This document shows, piece after piece, positions 13,320 through 19,715 of a stretch of DNA of 19,715 nt. The number at the start of each line of letters is the position of its first letter. Position 1 is the first letter of the stretch. The DNA comes from JAXHLG01 sp964505305 (GTDB lineage: Bacteria; Patescibacteriota; Minisyncoccia; Moranbacterales; DUUL01). The notes under the pieces were generated by a model, which ran no database searches, was not told the DNA's origin, and was given only the letters and a program-made list of their open reading frames with translations. The position numbers and the translations under genes were made by a program. The stretch covers positions 1 through 19,715 of the forward strand of contig CAZDHE010000017.1 in NCBI GenBank assembly GCA_964505305.1, given 5' to 3'.

Positions 13320-15482
13320 TTATTTTGCCTTAACTTTAAATGTCTTTCTGTCTTGATATTCTTGAGATTTTCCAACGTTCCACTGCTGAACGGGGCGAAT
13401 ATAGCCGACTATTCTGGAATAAACCTCGCAAGATTGATCAATAACGCACTTGGGACACTTGTAATGCTCTCCCTCCAAGTAACCGTGAACCGGGCAAACA
13501 CTAAATGTGGGTGAAAGAGTGAAATAGGGGAGATGATAGTTATCCGCAATCTTCTTGACCATTGATTTGGCCGTGTTGATGTCATTAATTCGCTCACCCA
13601 AAAAGGTGTGAAAAACAGTTCCGCCGGTATATTTGTCCTGCAATCCATCCTGTAGCTCCAAAGCTTCAAAAGCGTCTTCAGTGTATCCCACCGGCAACTG
13701 AGAGGAATTGGTGTAATAAGGCTGAGACTGGCACACCTGGGACTGGTGATCGGCAAAAATCATCTTGGGAAATCTTTTCTTGTCTTTTAAAGCTAATCTG
13801 TAACTGGTTCCCTCGGCGGGAGTAGCTTCCAGATTATATAAATGACCGGTTTCTTCTTGATATTTAACCATCCGCTCCCTCATATGTACCAAGACTTCTT
13901 CAGCCAGCTTTACTCCCTCTTTGGTTGTTATATCCTCCTCTCCCAAATTAAGCAACGCCTCATTCATTCCGATAATACCAATGGTGGAAAAGTGATTAGA
14001 CCAATAAGCGCCTCTTCTTTTATAGATATTTTTCAAATAAAACCTGGCATAAGGATAAAGGCCGGATTCAGTAAATCTCTCGATAGTTTTCCTTTTTATT
14101 TCCAAGCTTTCCTTGGCTATATCCATCAATTTATCCAGTCTTCTAAAGAAGTCCTTTCTATCTTTGGCCAAATAACCTATTCTGGGCAAGTTAACGGTTA
14201 CTACTCCGATAGAGCCGGTAAGCGGAGCAGCTCCAAAAAGACCGCCCATTCTTTTATGCAATTCTCGGTTATCCAACCTTAACCGGCAACACATAGACCT
14301 GGCGTCCTCCGGATCCATATCGGAGTTTACAAAATTGGCAAAATAAGGAATGCCGTACTTGGCTGTCATTTCCCATACTTTGTCCAGATTCTTATTCTCC
14401 CAATTAAAATCTTTGGTGATATTGTAAGTGGGAATGGGAAAAGTAAACACTCTGCCGGTGGCATCTCCTTCGCTCATTACTTCGGCAAAAGCTTTGTTTA
14501 TCATATCCATTTCCTCTTGAAATTCTCCATAAGTTTCTTTTTGAGGCTCACCGCCAACAATTACGCTTTGCTCCTTGAACATTTTGGGACATTCCAAATC
14601 TAAGGTTATATTGGTAAAAGGAGTTTGGAAGCCAACTCTGGTAGGAACATTTAAGTTGAAAACAAATTCTTGTATAGCTTGTTTTACAGCTTTATAATCT
14701 AAATTGTCATAACGAACAAAAGGAGCCAACAGCGTATCGAAATTGGCTACGGCCTGCGCCCCGGCAGTTTCTCCCTGAGTAGTATAAAAGAAATTTACCA
14801 ACTGACCCAGAGCCGGGCGCAAATGTTTAGGGGGCTTACAAGAAATTTTTCCCGGCACTCCCGTGAAGCCGACTGTTAAAATATCTTGCAAATCCCACCC
14901 ACAACAATAAGCGGCAATCTTATCTAAATCATGAATGTGAATATCGCCTCCTTCATGAGTTTTTTTAATACTCTTTGGATAAACTCTTTCCACCCAATAC
15001 TTACTGCTAACGATAGAAGAAATATAGTTATTTAAACCCTGCAAAGAATAAGCCATATTGGAATTTTCCTTGACCTGCCAATCAATCTCTTTGATATACT
15101 GATCCACCAAATCCACCGCATCCTCCAAGGACTTTTCCGTATCTCTAATTTTTCTCCTTTTGTCTCTGTAGAGAATGTAGGCTTTAGCGGTCTTCTCAAA
15201 GTCTAGAACCATTAAGACCTTTTCCACCAAATCCTGAATTTCTTCAATTTTAGGAATTTGGCCCGGTTTAGCGGTTTTCTTAAGCATCATCTCCACCTTC
15301 TGAGTTACCTTTTGCGCCTTCTTTAATCCCCCCTCACCGGTTTCCTTGAAAGATTTGTAAACAGCTTCTTGTATTTTCCCGGCGTCAAAATCAACAATAG
15401 AGCCGTCTCTTTTAACCACTTTTTCTACCTTTTTGGTAGTTTTTGGGCTTTTCTGCTTGGCAGAATTTGTCTTTTTTTGCAT
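13320..15482 (-). CDS. nrdD: Anaerobic (class III) ribonucleoside-triphosphate reductase, large subunit
   Basis: The 720-residue protein begins with a Lys-rich tail and an ATP-cone (about residues 16-112, VEKVVKRDGSIVDFDAGKIQEAVYKSF...), the allosteric site. The NrdD ten-stranded barrel follows. It includes the active-site region RSMCCRLRLDNREL (C398/C399) and GAAPLTGSIGVVTVNLPRIGYLA. Near the C-terminus are the zinc-site cysteines C663 (in SVCPVHGYL), C676 and C679 (CPKC) and C685, then the glycyl-radical loop RIVGYIRPVQQWNVGK with G693 as the expected radical residue. It reduces NTPs to dNTPs under anoxic conditions and needs the radical-SAM activase NrdG, which is not in this window. The nrdR gene lies 148 bp upstream on the same strand. 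The leader has a GGGGGA about 10 nt before the ATG, a weak SD. I found no convincing NrdR box directly before this gene. Confidence 0.95.
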   Translation of the reverse strand: MQKKTNSAKQKSPKTTKKVEKVVKRDGSIVDFDAGKIQEAVYKSFKETGEGGLKKAQKVTQKVEMMLKKTAKPGQIPKIEEIQDLVEKVLMVLDFEKTAKAYILYRDKRRKIRDTEKSLEDAVDLVDQYIKEIDWQVKENSNMAYSLQGLNNYISSIVSSKYWVERVYPKSIKKTHEGGDIHIHDLDKIAAYCCGWDLQDILTVGFTGVPGKISCKPPKHLRPALGQLVNFFYTTQGETAGAQAVANFDTLLAPFVRYDNLDYKAVKQAIQEFVFNLNVPTRVGFQTPFTNITLDLECPKMFKEQSVIVGGEPQKETYGEFQEEMDMINKAFAEVMSEGDATGRVFTFPIPTYNITKDFNWENKNLDKVWEMTAKYGIPYFANFVNSDMDPEDARSMCCRLRLDNRELHKRMGGLFGAAPLTGSIGVVTVNLPRIGYLAKDRKDFFRRLDKLMDIAKESLEIKRKTIERFTESGLYPYARFYLKNIYKRRGAYWSNHFSTIGIIGMNEALLNLGEEDITTKEGVKLAEEVLVHMRERMVKYQEETGHLYNLEATPAEGTSYRLALKDKKRFPKMIFADHQSQVCQSQPYYTNSSQLPVGYTEDAFEALELQDGLQDKYTGGTVFHTFLGERINDINTAKSMVKKIADNYHLPYFTLSPTFSVCPVHGYLEGEHYKCPKCVIDQSCEVYSRIVGYIRPVQQWNVGKSQEYQDRKTFKVKAK

Positions 15483-15630
15483 TTTTATTTATTCCCCCAG
15501 ATTTAATTTTTAATTATATATAAAAAATGTTGTTTTAAATAAAATTATCAACTTTGGAGACTTAAAAGTATTATCCATAACTTATTTGAAAATAAAAACC
15601 GGCATCGATTCAGTTGTTTTATGAGACTGT

Positions 15631-16080
15631 TTATTGGTTTTCCAGCTTGTTAAATTCTTTAATGAACCTTTTTCCGCTACCGAAGGATTTAAAAACCGAA
15701 GCAAATCTCAAATAAGCTACTTCATCCTTCTCTTTTAATTTTTCCAAAATAATCCTTCCGATTTCTTTGGAGGCTATCTCTTCTTTGCCTTTACAGTTAA
15801 TTTCCGCTTCCACGTCGGCCACAATTTGTTTCAAGGCTTCCCCTTTAATTCTTTTATTGGTTGCCAGCTTTATCCCTTCTTCCATCTTTTCTTTTCTATA
15901 TTCCTCCTTTCTTCCGTCTCTCTTGACTACCAGCATATTTAACATTTCCACTTGTTCATAAGTTGAAAATCTCTTTCCGCATTTTTGGCAAATTCTCCTG
16001 CGTCTTACTGCAGTTTCGCTATTAGTTTCCCGGGAATCCACCACTTTGGTTTCCGGACTATGGCAAAAAGGACACTTCAT
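15631..16080 (-). CDS. nrdR: Transcriptional repressor NrdR
   Basis: The 149-residue protein matches the family length. The N-terminal zinc ribbon is MKCPFCHSPETKVVDSRETN (C3, C6) with ICQKCGKRFSTYE (C31, C34), including the basic RRRRICQKCG segment for DNA contact. An ATP-cone domain follows (about 49-139, VVKRDGRKEEYRKEKMEEGIKLA ... YLRFASVFKSF). NrdR represses ribonucleotide reductase genes when dATP is abundant by binding paired NrdR boxes. It lies directly upstream of nrdD on the same strand and has its own promoter. A high-quality NrdR box (14 of 16 consensus positions) lies between the predicted transcription start and the gene, indicating autoregulation. No SD is visible in the AT-rich leader. 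Confidence 0.96.
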   Translation of the reverse strand: MKCPFCHSPETKVVDSRETNSETAVRRRRICQKCGKRFSTYEQVEMLNMLVVKRDGRKEEYRKEKMEEGIKLATNKRIKGEALKQIVADVEAEINCKGKEEIASKEIGRIILEKLKEKDEVAYLRFASVFKSFGSGKRFIKEFNKLENQ

Positions 16081-16103
16081 TGATTTTAAATTTTTATTAC
16101 AAA

Positions 16104-16119
16104 ATACTATATATTGTGG
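16104..16119. promoter_or_regulatory. NrdR box upstream of nrdR
   Basis: ATACTATATATTGTGG agrees with the published palindromic consensus ACACWATATATWGTGT at 14 of 16 positions. A degenerate second site at 16137-16152 (left half ACACTAT perfect, right half poor) lies 33 bp away, close to the three-helical-turn spacing of paired NrdR boxes, and covers the -10 of the nrdR promoter. Confidence 0.72.
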
Positions 16120-16141
16120 TGCCGTGATTAATTACGACACT

Positions 16142-16170
16142 ATTATATTATTTATTTTAATCTTAGTCAA
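16142..16170 (-). promoter_or_regulatory. Sigma-70-type promoter for nrdR
   Basis: Minus strand: TTGACT (16170-16165), 17-bp spacer, perfect TATAAT (16147-16142). Predicted start near 16135, giving a leader of about 55 nt that contains the strong NrdR box. The -10 lies inside the weaker second box. Confidence 0.75.
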
Positions 16171-16218
16171 ATATTTGTCAAGACTTTTTTCTTAAATTCC
16201 AAAACAATCCCCGGAAAG

Positions 16219-16246
16219 CTTTATTTGTCAAAATTGACAAATAAAG
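16219..16246. repeat. 13-bp inverted repeat overlapping the promoter of the membrane glycosyltransferase
   Basis: CTTTATTTGTCAA (16219-16231) and TTGACAAATAAAG (16234-16246) are perfect inverted arms separated by AA. A third half-site ATTTGTCAA lies at 16173-16181, just upstream of the nrdR -35. The repeat encloses the -35 and most of the spacer of the plus-strand promoter, so it looks like an operator for an unidentified regulator. It has no T-tract. Confidence 0.6.
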
Positions 16247-16253
16247 ATATACT
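16225..16253 (+). promoter_or_regulatory. Sigma-70-type promoter for the GT-C glycosyltransferase gene
   Basis: TTGTCA (16225-16230), 17-bp spacer, TATACT (16248-16253); each hexamer is one base from consensus. The predicted leader to the ATG at 16288 is about 28 nt. Confidence 0.7.
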
Positions 16254-16287
16254 TAATTTACAAAAATTTATTTTTAAATAACTTTTT

Positions 16288-17829
16288 ATGAAACTAAATT
16301 GGAAAAAATCCCTCCTAATTCTATTGCTCATTTTATTATTGGGCGGTTTTTTGCGAATCCACAAATTAGACAATCAATCTTTTGTAGCAGATGAGTTCTT
16401 GGGAATTAACGCCGCTTACGGAAAAGTACAAACCGGGGAATGGAAATTTTGGGATTGGAATGACTGGCAGCCCAGAGATAGAGAGTATACTCGAGGATTA
16501 GTTTATTACGGTCAATCGGCTTTTCTTTTAAATTACTTGCCTCCCACGGAAGTTAACTTTCGAATTCTGAGTGTAATCTGGGGAATGATAACTATTGTGC
16601 TAATGTTTTTTATCACTTACTTTTTTTCCAAAAACTTTATTATATCTTTGCTTTCAGCTTTTTTGTGGTCTATTAGCATCTCCGCCATCACTTTTGACCG
16701 CCACTTTCGAATGTATGCTATGTTTACGCCGGTTTACTTGGCGCTTTCCTTTTTTGTTTATCAGTTTTTGGAATCTCGGCCCGAGAAAATAAGAAATCAA
16801 CTGGACAAGTTCTCTAAAAAAACCAAGCTTAATTGGAATTACGCCGCTCCCGCGCTGGGACTTTTGATAATTTCTTTTTTGACCCATCTTTTGACTGTTA
16901 ATATCTTTCCCGTCATTGCTGTTTATATTCTGTCTTTGGCCATTATTAAATGGAGAAAAAACAAAACTTGGAAAAATAAATATACCTACCTACTCTTGCT
17001 TCCTTTGATTGCCATACCTCTCCTTTCTTTTAATGACATCCTTCAAAGAGCCTTGGGGTCGTTAGACTTTCCGGTTAATCACTTCAAGCACCTTGAAAAC
17101 ATAACCCTGGACTACAGCCACGTTATTTTAGCTATGACTCTTCTTGTTCTGGGAGCAATTTATCTTATTAACAAAAACCTTCAAAAAGGGCTTTGGCTAA
17201 CAATTTCTTTTTTAATTCCTTTTTTATCAGCTATTTTTATTTGGGACAGAAATCCCGGCGATCAATATATTTATTTTGTTCAAACCTTTGAGGTCATACT
17301 GATCGCATCCGGAATATACTTTACCGCAAGCCGCCTTTCTGGCTGCTTAAAAGAAAAAAAATGGTATGATTTCTTATTTAGAAAAAACAAGCACGGCTTG
17401 GTGTTTGGAGGAATTGTTCTTTATTTAATCTTCGCTGTTTATAACTTCGGCTACTGGGATCAAGATAACAGTTTTTACAAAAAAATTGCTTACTGGGACA
17501 ATTCCAATTACCGGGAAGTTTTTGCTTACTATAAAAAACACCGTTCTCCAGACGCCTTGCTCATCACTCGAGATTTTCGCAATTATTATTACGCCGAATT
17601 AGAAACGCCGGTTTTTGACTTCGGCGGCGAAAATCAAGAGGAAGACAAACTAACCCTGGAAAAACTTAAAAATCTGGAGCAAAAACACGAAGAAATTTGG
17701 ATCGTCATTTCTACCAACGATCACGCCTACATCAAATCCCCCGCCCGCCATTATATTCGAGATAATTACGAAGCAATGGAGTCCCGCTACGCCAATGATT
17801 CCATGGAAATTTGGAGATGGAAAAAATGA
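16288..17829 (+). CDS. GT-C (PMT/ArnT-like) integral membrane glycosyltransferase
   Basis: The 513-residue protein has about ten to eleven predicted membrane helices followed by a soluble C-terminal part (about 405-513). The first helix (about 7-24) leads into GGFLRIHKLDNQSFVADEFLGINAAYG. Its ADE acidic motif in the first extracytoplasmic loop is where PMT/ArnT-type enzymes place their catalytic aspartate. NFRILSVIWG and FDRHFRMYAMFTPVYLAL are further typical segments. These enzymes transfer a sugar from a polyprenyl-phosphate donor to a protein or lipid acceptor outside the membrane; neither donor nor acceptor can be told here. The C-terminal ends WIVISTNDHAYIKS...MEIWRWKK, like the family's non-catalytic tail. 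It is a single-gene unit with its own promoter and terminator. The stop is TGA. No SD is visible. Confidence 0.75.
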   Translation: MKLNWKKSLLILLLILLLGGFLRIHKLDNQSFVADEFLGINAAYGKVQTGEWKFWDWNDWQPRDREYTRGLVYYGQSAFLLNYLPPTEVNFRILSVIWGMITIVLMFFITYFFSKNFIISLLSAFLWSISISAITFDRHFRMYAMFTPVYLALSFFVYQFLESRPEKIRNQLDKFSKKTKLNWNYAAPALGLLIISFLTHLLTVNIFPVIAVYILSLAIIKWRKNKTWKNKYTYLLLLPLIAIPLLSFNDILQRALGSLDFPVNHFKHLENITLDYSHVILAMTLLVLGAIYLINKNLQKGLWLTISFLIPFLSAIFIWDRNPGDQYIYFVQTFEVILIASGIYFTASRLSGCLKEKKWYDFLFRKNKHGLVFGGIVLYLIFAVYNFGYWDQDNSFYKKIAYWDNSNYREVFAYYKKHRSPDALLITRDFRNYYYAELETPVFDFGGENQEEDKLTLEKLKNLEQKHEEIWIVISTNDHAYIKSPARHYIRDNYEAMESRYANDSMEIWRWKK

Positions 17830-17840
17830 CTTTTTCCATT

Positions 17841-17876
17841 AAAAAATCGACCTTGCTTCAGCAAAGTCGATTTTTT
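17841..17876 (+). terminator. Rho-independent terminator after the GT-C gene
   Basis: AAAAAATCGAC (17841-17851) pairs with GTCGATTTTTT (17866-17876). The stem continues inward through TTGC/GCAA after one mismatch, around the tetraloop TTCA. The T-run of six follows the GC part on the plus strand, and the A-run gives the same on the minus strand. Confidence 0.88.
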
Positions 17877-17927
17877 ATATGCTTAATTTAATATATTTAA
17901 ACAGTCAAATAAAACGTAATGTAGCAA

Positions 17928-19043
17928 TTATTCTATTACTAGACTTTTTGGATAATTAGTCAAATTTTTGCAACCGTCCTTAGTAACCACAACAACATCT
18001 TCTATTCTGGATCCGCCAAGTTCACTATAATACAAACCTGGCTCAACCGTAATTACATCTCCTTCCGATAGAATAGCATCACTAAAAGAATTAACGAAAG
18101 GTTGCTCATGTACATCCACACCTAACCCGTGACCTAATCCCGTAACAAACCCTTCTTCCTCTGTTTTAAATCCATACTTTTCAAAAATATTAAAACACTC
18201 TTTATACACATCAAAAGCTTTAACGCCTGCTTTAATATTTCTGATCGCATTCTCTTGAACTTCTTTCACTGCATTATACATTTGAATAATCTTATTGGGA
18301 GCTTCTCCTTTTAAGTAAGTTCTTGTCATGTCAGCGAAATAACCGCTTGCCCTGTCTTTGGGAAAAATATCTACAATAATAGGAGTGTGAGGAATAATCT
18401 CTCCACTGCCTCTATCATGAGGCCTTGAGCCCTGTTCTCCTGAAGAAATAATCATTCCCTCCAAATCAATCATATCTTGCTCTAATAATTCTTTTTCTGC
18501 TTCTTTTTTTAATAACTCACTTGTCAGAATTTCATTATTAAAATAAATTTTGTCGCCCTTAATTTCTGCTTCTTTTAATATCTTCTCAATCCTTTTAAAC
18601 GCAAACTGGGTTTTCTTTAATGCCTTTTTCAGCAATTTAATTTCATCTGAATTTTTCTTTCTTCTTTCCGGAAAAAAATCGCCAAGAACTTTGAGTTTGA
18701 AATCAAGACTTTTTAAATATTCATACACCTCTACGGAAAAATAATCAGGAACATATACTTTATCTTTTATCTCAAAATCATCTAAAATCATTCCGGCAAT
18801 TTTTGCTTTTAAGCTTGCTTTTTTGCTTTTTTGCTTTTTTGCTTTTTCAATATACGGCTCCAGTGGAACAGCTTTAATTTCAGGGTTTTTGTTGTTTTTT
18901 TCAAACACTCCTATTTCCCTTTTATCTAAAAAAACATACCCTTTTCCATCTTTTTCTAAATAAAAAAACGAATCTGGAATTTCCACTCCCACAACATAAA
19001 ACATGTCTCTTTCCTTGGAGCTGGCAAGCGATAATTTATTCAT
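17928..19043 (-). CDS. M24 metallopeptidase, Xaa-Pro aminopeptidase/dipeptidase type
   Basis: The 371-residue protein has a shortened creatinase-type N-terminal domain (about 1-125) and the pita-bread catalytic domain (about 133-371). All five metal ligands of the family are visible: D225 (VDIFPKD), D238 (ADMTRTY), H305 (GLGHGLGVDVHE), E334 (VEPGLYY) and E348 (SRIEDVVVV). H209 in SRPHD fits the substrate-site histidine. It should remove N-terminal residues before proline or split Xaa-Pro dipeptides in the cytoplasm. Residues 68-78 (KAKKQKSKKAS) are encoded by about four copies of an 8-base repeat, a length that would shift the frame if a unit were gained or lost. The start lies 2 bp after the cupin stop, so the two genes form an operon. 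No SD is visible. Confidence 0.88.
   Translation of the reverse strand: MNKLSLASSKERDMFYVVGVEIPDSFFYLEKDGKGYVFLDKREIGVFEKNNKNPEIKAVPLEPYIEKAKKQKSKKASLKAKIAGMILDDFEIKDKVYVPDYFSVEVYEYLKSLDFKLKVLGDFFPERRKKNSDEIKLLKKALKKTQFAFKRIEKILKEAEIKGDKIYFNNEILTSELLKKEAEKELLEQDMIDLEGMIISSGEQGSRPHDRGSGEIIPHTPIIVDIFPKDRASGYFADMTRTYLKGEAPNKIIQMYNAVKEVQENAIRNIKAGVKAFDVYKECFNIFEKYGFKTEEEGFVTGLGHGLGVDVHEQPFVNSFSDAILSEGDVITVEPGLYYSELGGSRIEDVVVVTKDGCKNLTNYPKSLVIE
18817..18847. repeat. Octanucleotide tandem repeat inside the M24 peptidase gene
   Basis: Plus-strand unit GCTTTTTT in almost four perfect copies (18817-18824, 18825-18832, 18833-18840, partial 18841-18847). Because 8 is not a multiple of 3, a one-unit change would put the downstream catalytic domain out of frame. 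Confidence 0.85.
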
Positions 19044-19045
19044 AT

Positions 19046-19387
19046 TTACAAAATTATTTGATTATTATTTTTCTCCCAGGCCGGAGTAATAAAAACAAAG
19101 CACTCTCCCTTGCCCTTTATTTTATACTTAGTGTTGGGGAAAACCATGAATAAATCCCCCTCTTTCAGCTTGGTCCACTCTCCCTCTGTATTAATTTCTA
19201 TTGAACCTTTTAATAAATAAATGGTTTCTGTGGCTACATCATTAATAGACCAGCCTTTTTCCGGATAATCTCCATCAGTTTTCACCCTGGCGATGGTTTG
19301 GTCTTGATTGGGGCTGGAGGGATAAATAATACCATCGGTTTTCCCGGGAATACTGAACTCTTCTGCTTGTTGCTTTTTAACTAACAT
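19046..19387 (-). CDS. Small single-domain cupin protein
   Basis: The 113-residue protein is one cupin barrel: GWSINDVATETIYLLKGSIEINTEGEWTKLKEGDLFMVFPNTKYKIKGKGECFVFITPAW. The classic first motif GX5HXHX3-4EX6G is altered. The HXH histidines are absent (the region reads INDVATETIYLLKG, retaining the E), and the second-motif His is replaced in FPNTKYKI, so a conventional metal site is unlikely. It may be a metal-free ligand-binding or structural cupin. It is the first gene of a two-gene unit with the M24 peptidase 2 bp downstream, behind a good promoter. Function is not recognised; a link to peptide or sugar metabolism would be a guess. Confidence 0.7.
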   Translation of the reverse strand: MLVKKQQAEEFSIPGKTDGIIYPSSPNQDQTIARVKTDGDYPEKGWSINDVATETIYLLKGSIEINTEGEWTKLKEGDLFMVFPNTKYKIKGKGECFVFITPAWEKNNNQIIL

Positions 19388-19414
19388 TTTATATAATTAA
19401 TTCTTTATGTTCTC

Positions 19415-19443
19415 ATCATAATCTAAGAAGTATTTTTTTTCAA
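19415..19443 (-). promoter_or_regulatory. Sigma-70-type promoter for the cupin-peptidase operon
   Basis: Minus strand: TTGAAA (19443-19438), 17-bp spacer, TATGAT (19420-19415); each hexamer is one base from consensus. Predicted leader is about 20 nt. It sits directly after the terminator of the upstream small gene. Confidence 0.65.
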
Positions 19444-19445
19444 AT

Positions 19446-19477
19446 AAAAAAGCGGGCTGCAACTTTGTGCAACCCGC
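19446..19477 (-). terminator. Terminator of the 54-residue gene
   Basis: Reading the minus strand: GCGGG (19477-19473), one mismatch, TGCA, a 6-nt loop, TGCA, CCCGC (19456-19452), then six T and ATTT. It lies 10 bases after the stop of the small gene and isolates it from the cupin operon. Confidence 0.83.
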
Positions 19478-19486
19478 ATAACAATA

Positions 19487-19651
19487 TTAATCCTTATTTT
19501 TTTTCTTGATATACGCTCCGGGCACTATTTCATAGTATCCTTGTTTTCTCAATTGCCTGTCCACATGCTCTTGGGTTAATTCACCGCAAGGACAGCGGGG
19601 AGGAGTGGTCGGCCGATTGTCTCTTCTGCCGATGTTATTAACCTCTCTCAT
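19487..19651 (-). CDS. 54-residue protein of unknown function with CPC motif
   Basis: This small gene is supported by a perfect SD (AAGGAGG, about 5 nt before the ATG), one of the best in the window, and by its own strong terminator 10 bases after the stop. The product starts MREVNNIGRRDNRPTTPP and continues with RCPCGELTQEHV, then a charged stretch DRQLRKQGYYEIVPG and a Lys-rich end. The single CPC and the nearby H29 could be half of a metal site, but no complete zinc-binding motif is present. I do not recognise a family. The region upstream (19652-19715) shows no clear promoter before the window ends. The leading alternative is a translated leader of something further downstream, which the terminator argues against. 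Confidence 0.6.
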   Translation of the reverse strand: MREVNNIGRRDNRPTTPPRCPCGELTQEHVDRQLRKQGYYEIVPGAYIKKKNKD

Positions 19652-19715
19652 AAAACCTCCTTAATAAGTTCTTTTAGCGCAAAGTGTCGGATGATGAGAC
19701 CAAAAATTGTTAAAA

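Noticed and set aside
13842..14282. Plus-strand frame inside nrdD
   Set aside because: Antisense shadow of the catalytic core of nrdD, with no domain or leader signals.
15483..15630. NrdR box or clear promoter directly before nrdD
   Set aside because: AT-rich stretches such as TATATATAAT are present, but no 16-bp match to the NrdR box and no -35/-10 pair with proper spacing were found.
1..19715. CRISPR array, tRNA, rRNA or insertion sequence
   Set aside because: No regularly spaced repeats, no cloverleaf-like segment ending in a TPsiC arm, no rRNA-like sequence and no transposase reading frame were seen.

Overview
The window is AT-rich, densely packed bacterial DNA with short intergenic gaps and many genes without a Shine-Dalgarno (SD) sequence. 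The repertoire points to a Patescibacteria / Candidate Phyla Radiation (CPR) bacterium, most likely Parcubacteria-like. It includes an array of small VirB2-type pilin-like membrane proteins, an anaerobic ribonucleotide reductase beside NrdR, a compact alpha-glucan cluster and small membrane proteins. This assignment is inference from gene content; no rRNA or marker gene is present. TGA acts as a stop in the gene at 16288-17829, which argues against the recoded CPR lineages that read TGA as glycine.

Layout. (1) 252-3287, plus strand: six tandem pilin-like genes carrying eight VirB2-type two-helix domains. They are split by a strong terminator into two three-gene units, and the first two genes each contain two fused domains. 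(2) 3352-4872, minus: a two-gene membrane operon with an SPFH/stomatin-like protein and an unrecognised two-helix membrane protein, behind a good promoter. (3) 5064-12085: a divergent alpha-glucan island. On the minus strand are a GT4 glycogen/starch-synthase-type glycosyltransferase, a GH57 amylase-type enzyme, a basic-linker protein with a DUF5752-like end and a GH15 glucoamylase. On the plus strand is a short-type glucan phosphorylase, followed by a two-helix mini-protein and a bacterial PH-domain membrane protein. (4) 12975-13319: a gene-free stretch holding several inverted repeats and a bidirectional terminator. (5) 13320-16080, minus: nrdR then nrdD, with an excellent NrdR-box match below the nrdR promoter and a degenerate second copy on its -10. 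(6) 16288-17829, plus: a GT-C (PMT/ArnT-like) integral membrane glycosyltransferase with a clear promoter whose -35 and spacer lie inside a 13-bp inverted repeat. (7) 17928-19387, minus: a cupin gene followed by an M24 aminopeptidase-type gene that carries an in-frame octanucleotide tandem repeat. (8) 19487-19651, minus: a 54-codon gene with a perfect SD and its own terminator.

How the parts fit. The glucan island has one enzyme for elongation (GT4), one for phosphorolysis (GT35) and two for hydrolysis or transglycosylation (GH57, GH15), all apparently cytoplasmic. That is consistent with an internal storage polymer or maltodextrin economy in an organism with limited biosynthesis. The pilin array could supply subunits for a surface filament or DNA-uptake apparatus, but no assembly ATPase or channel gene is in the window. 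The nrdR-nrdD pair indicates anaerobic dNTP synthesis under NrdR control; the NrdG activase is not in the window.
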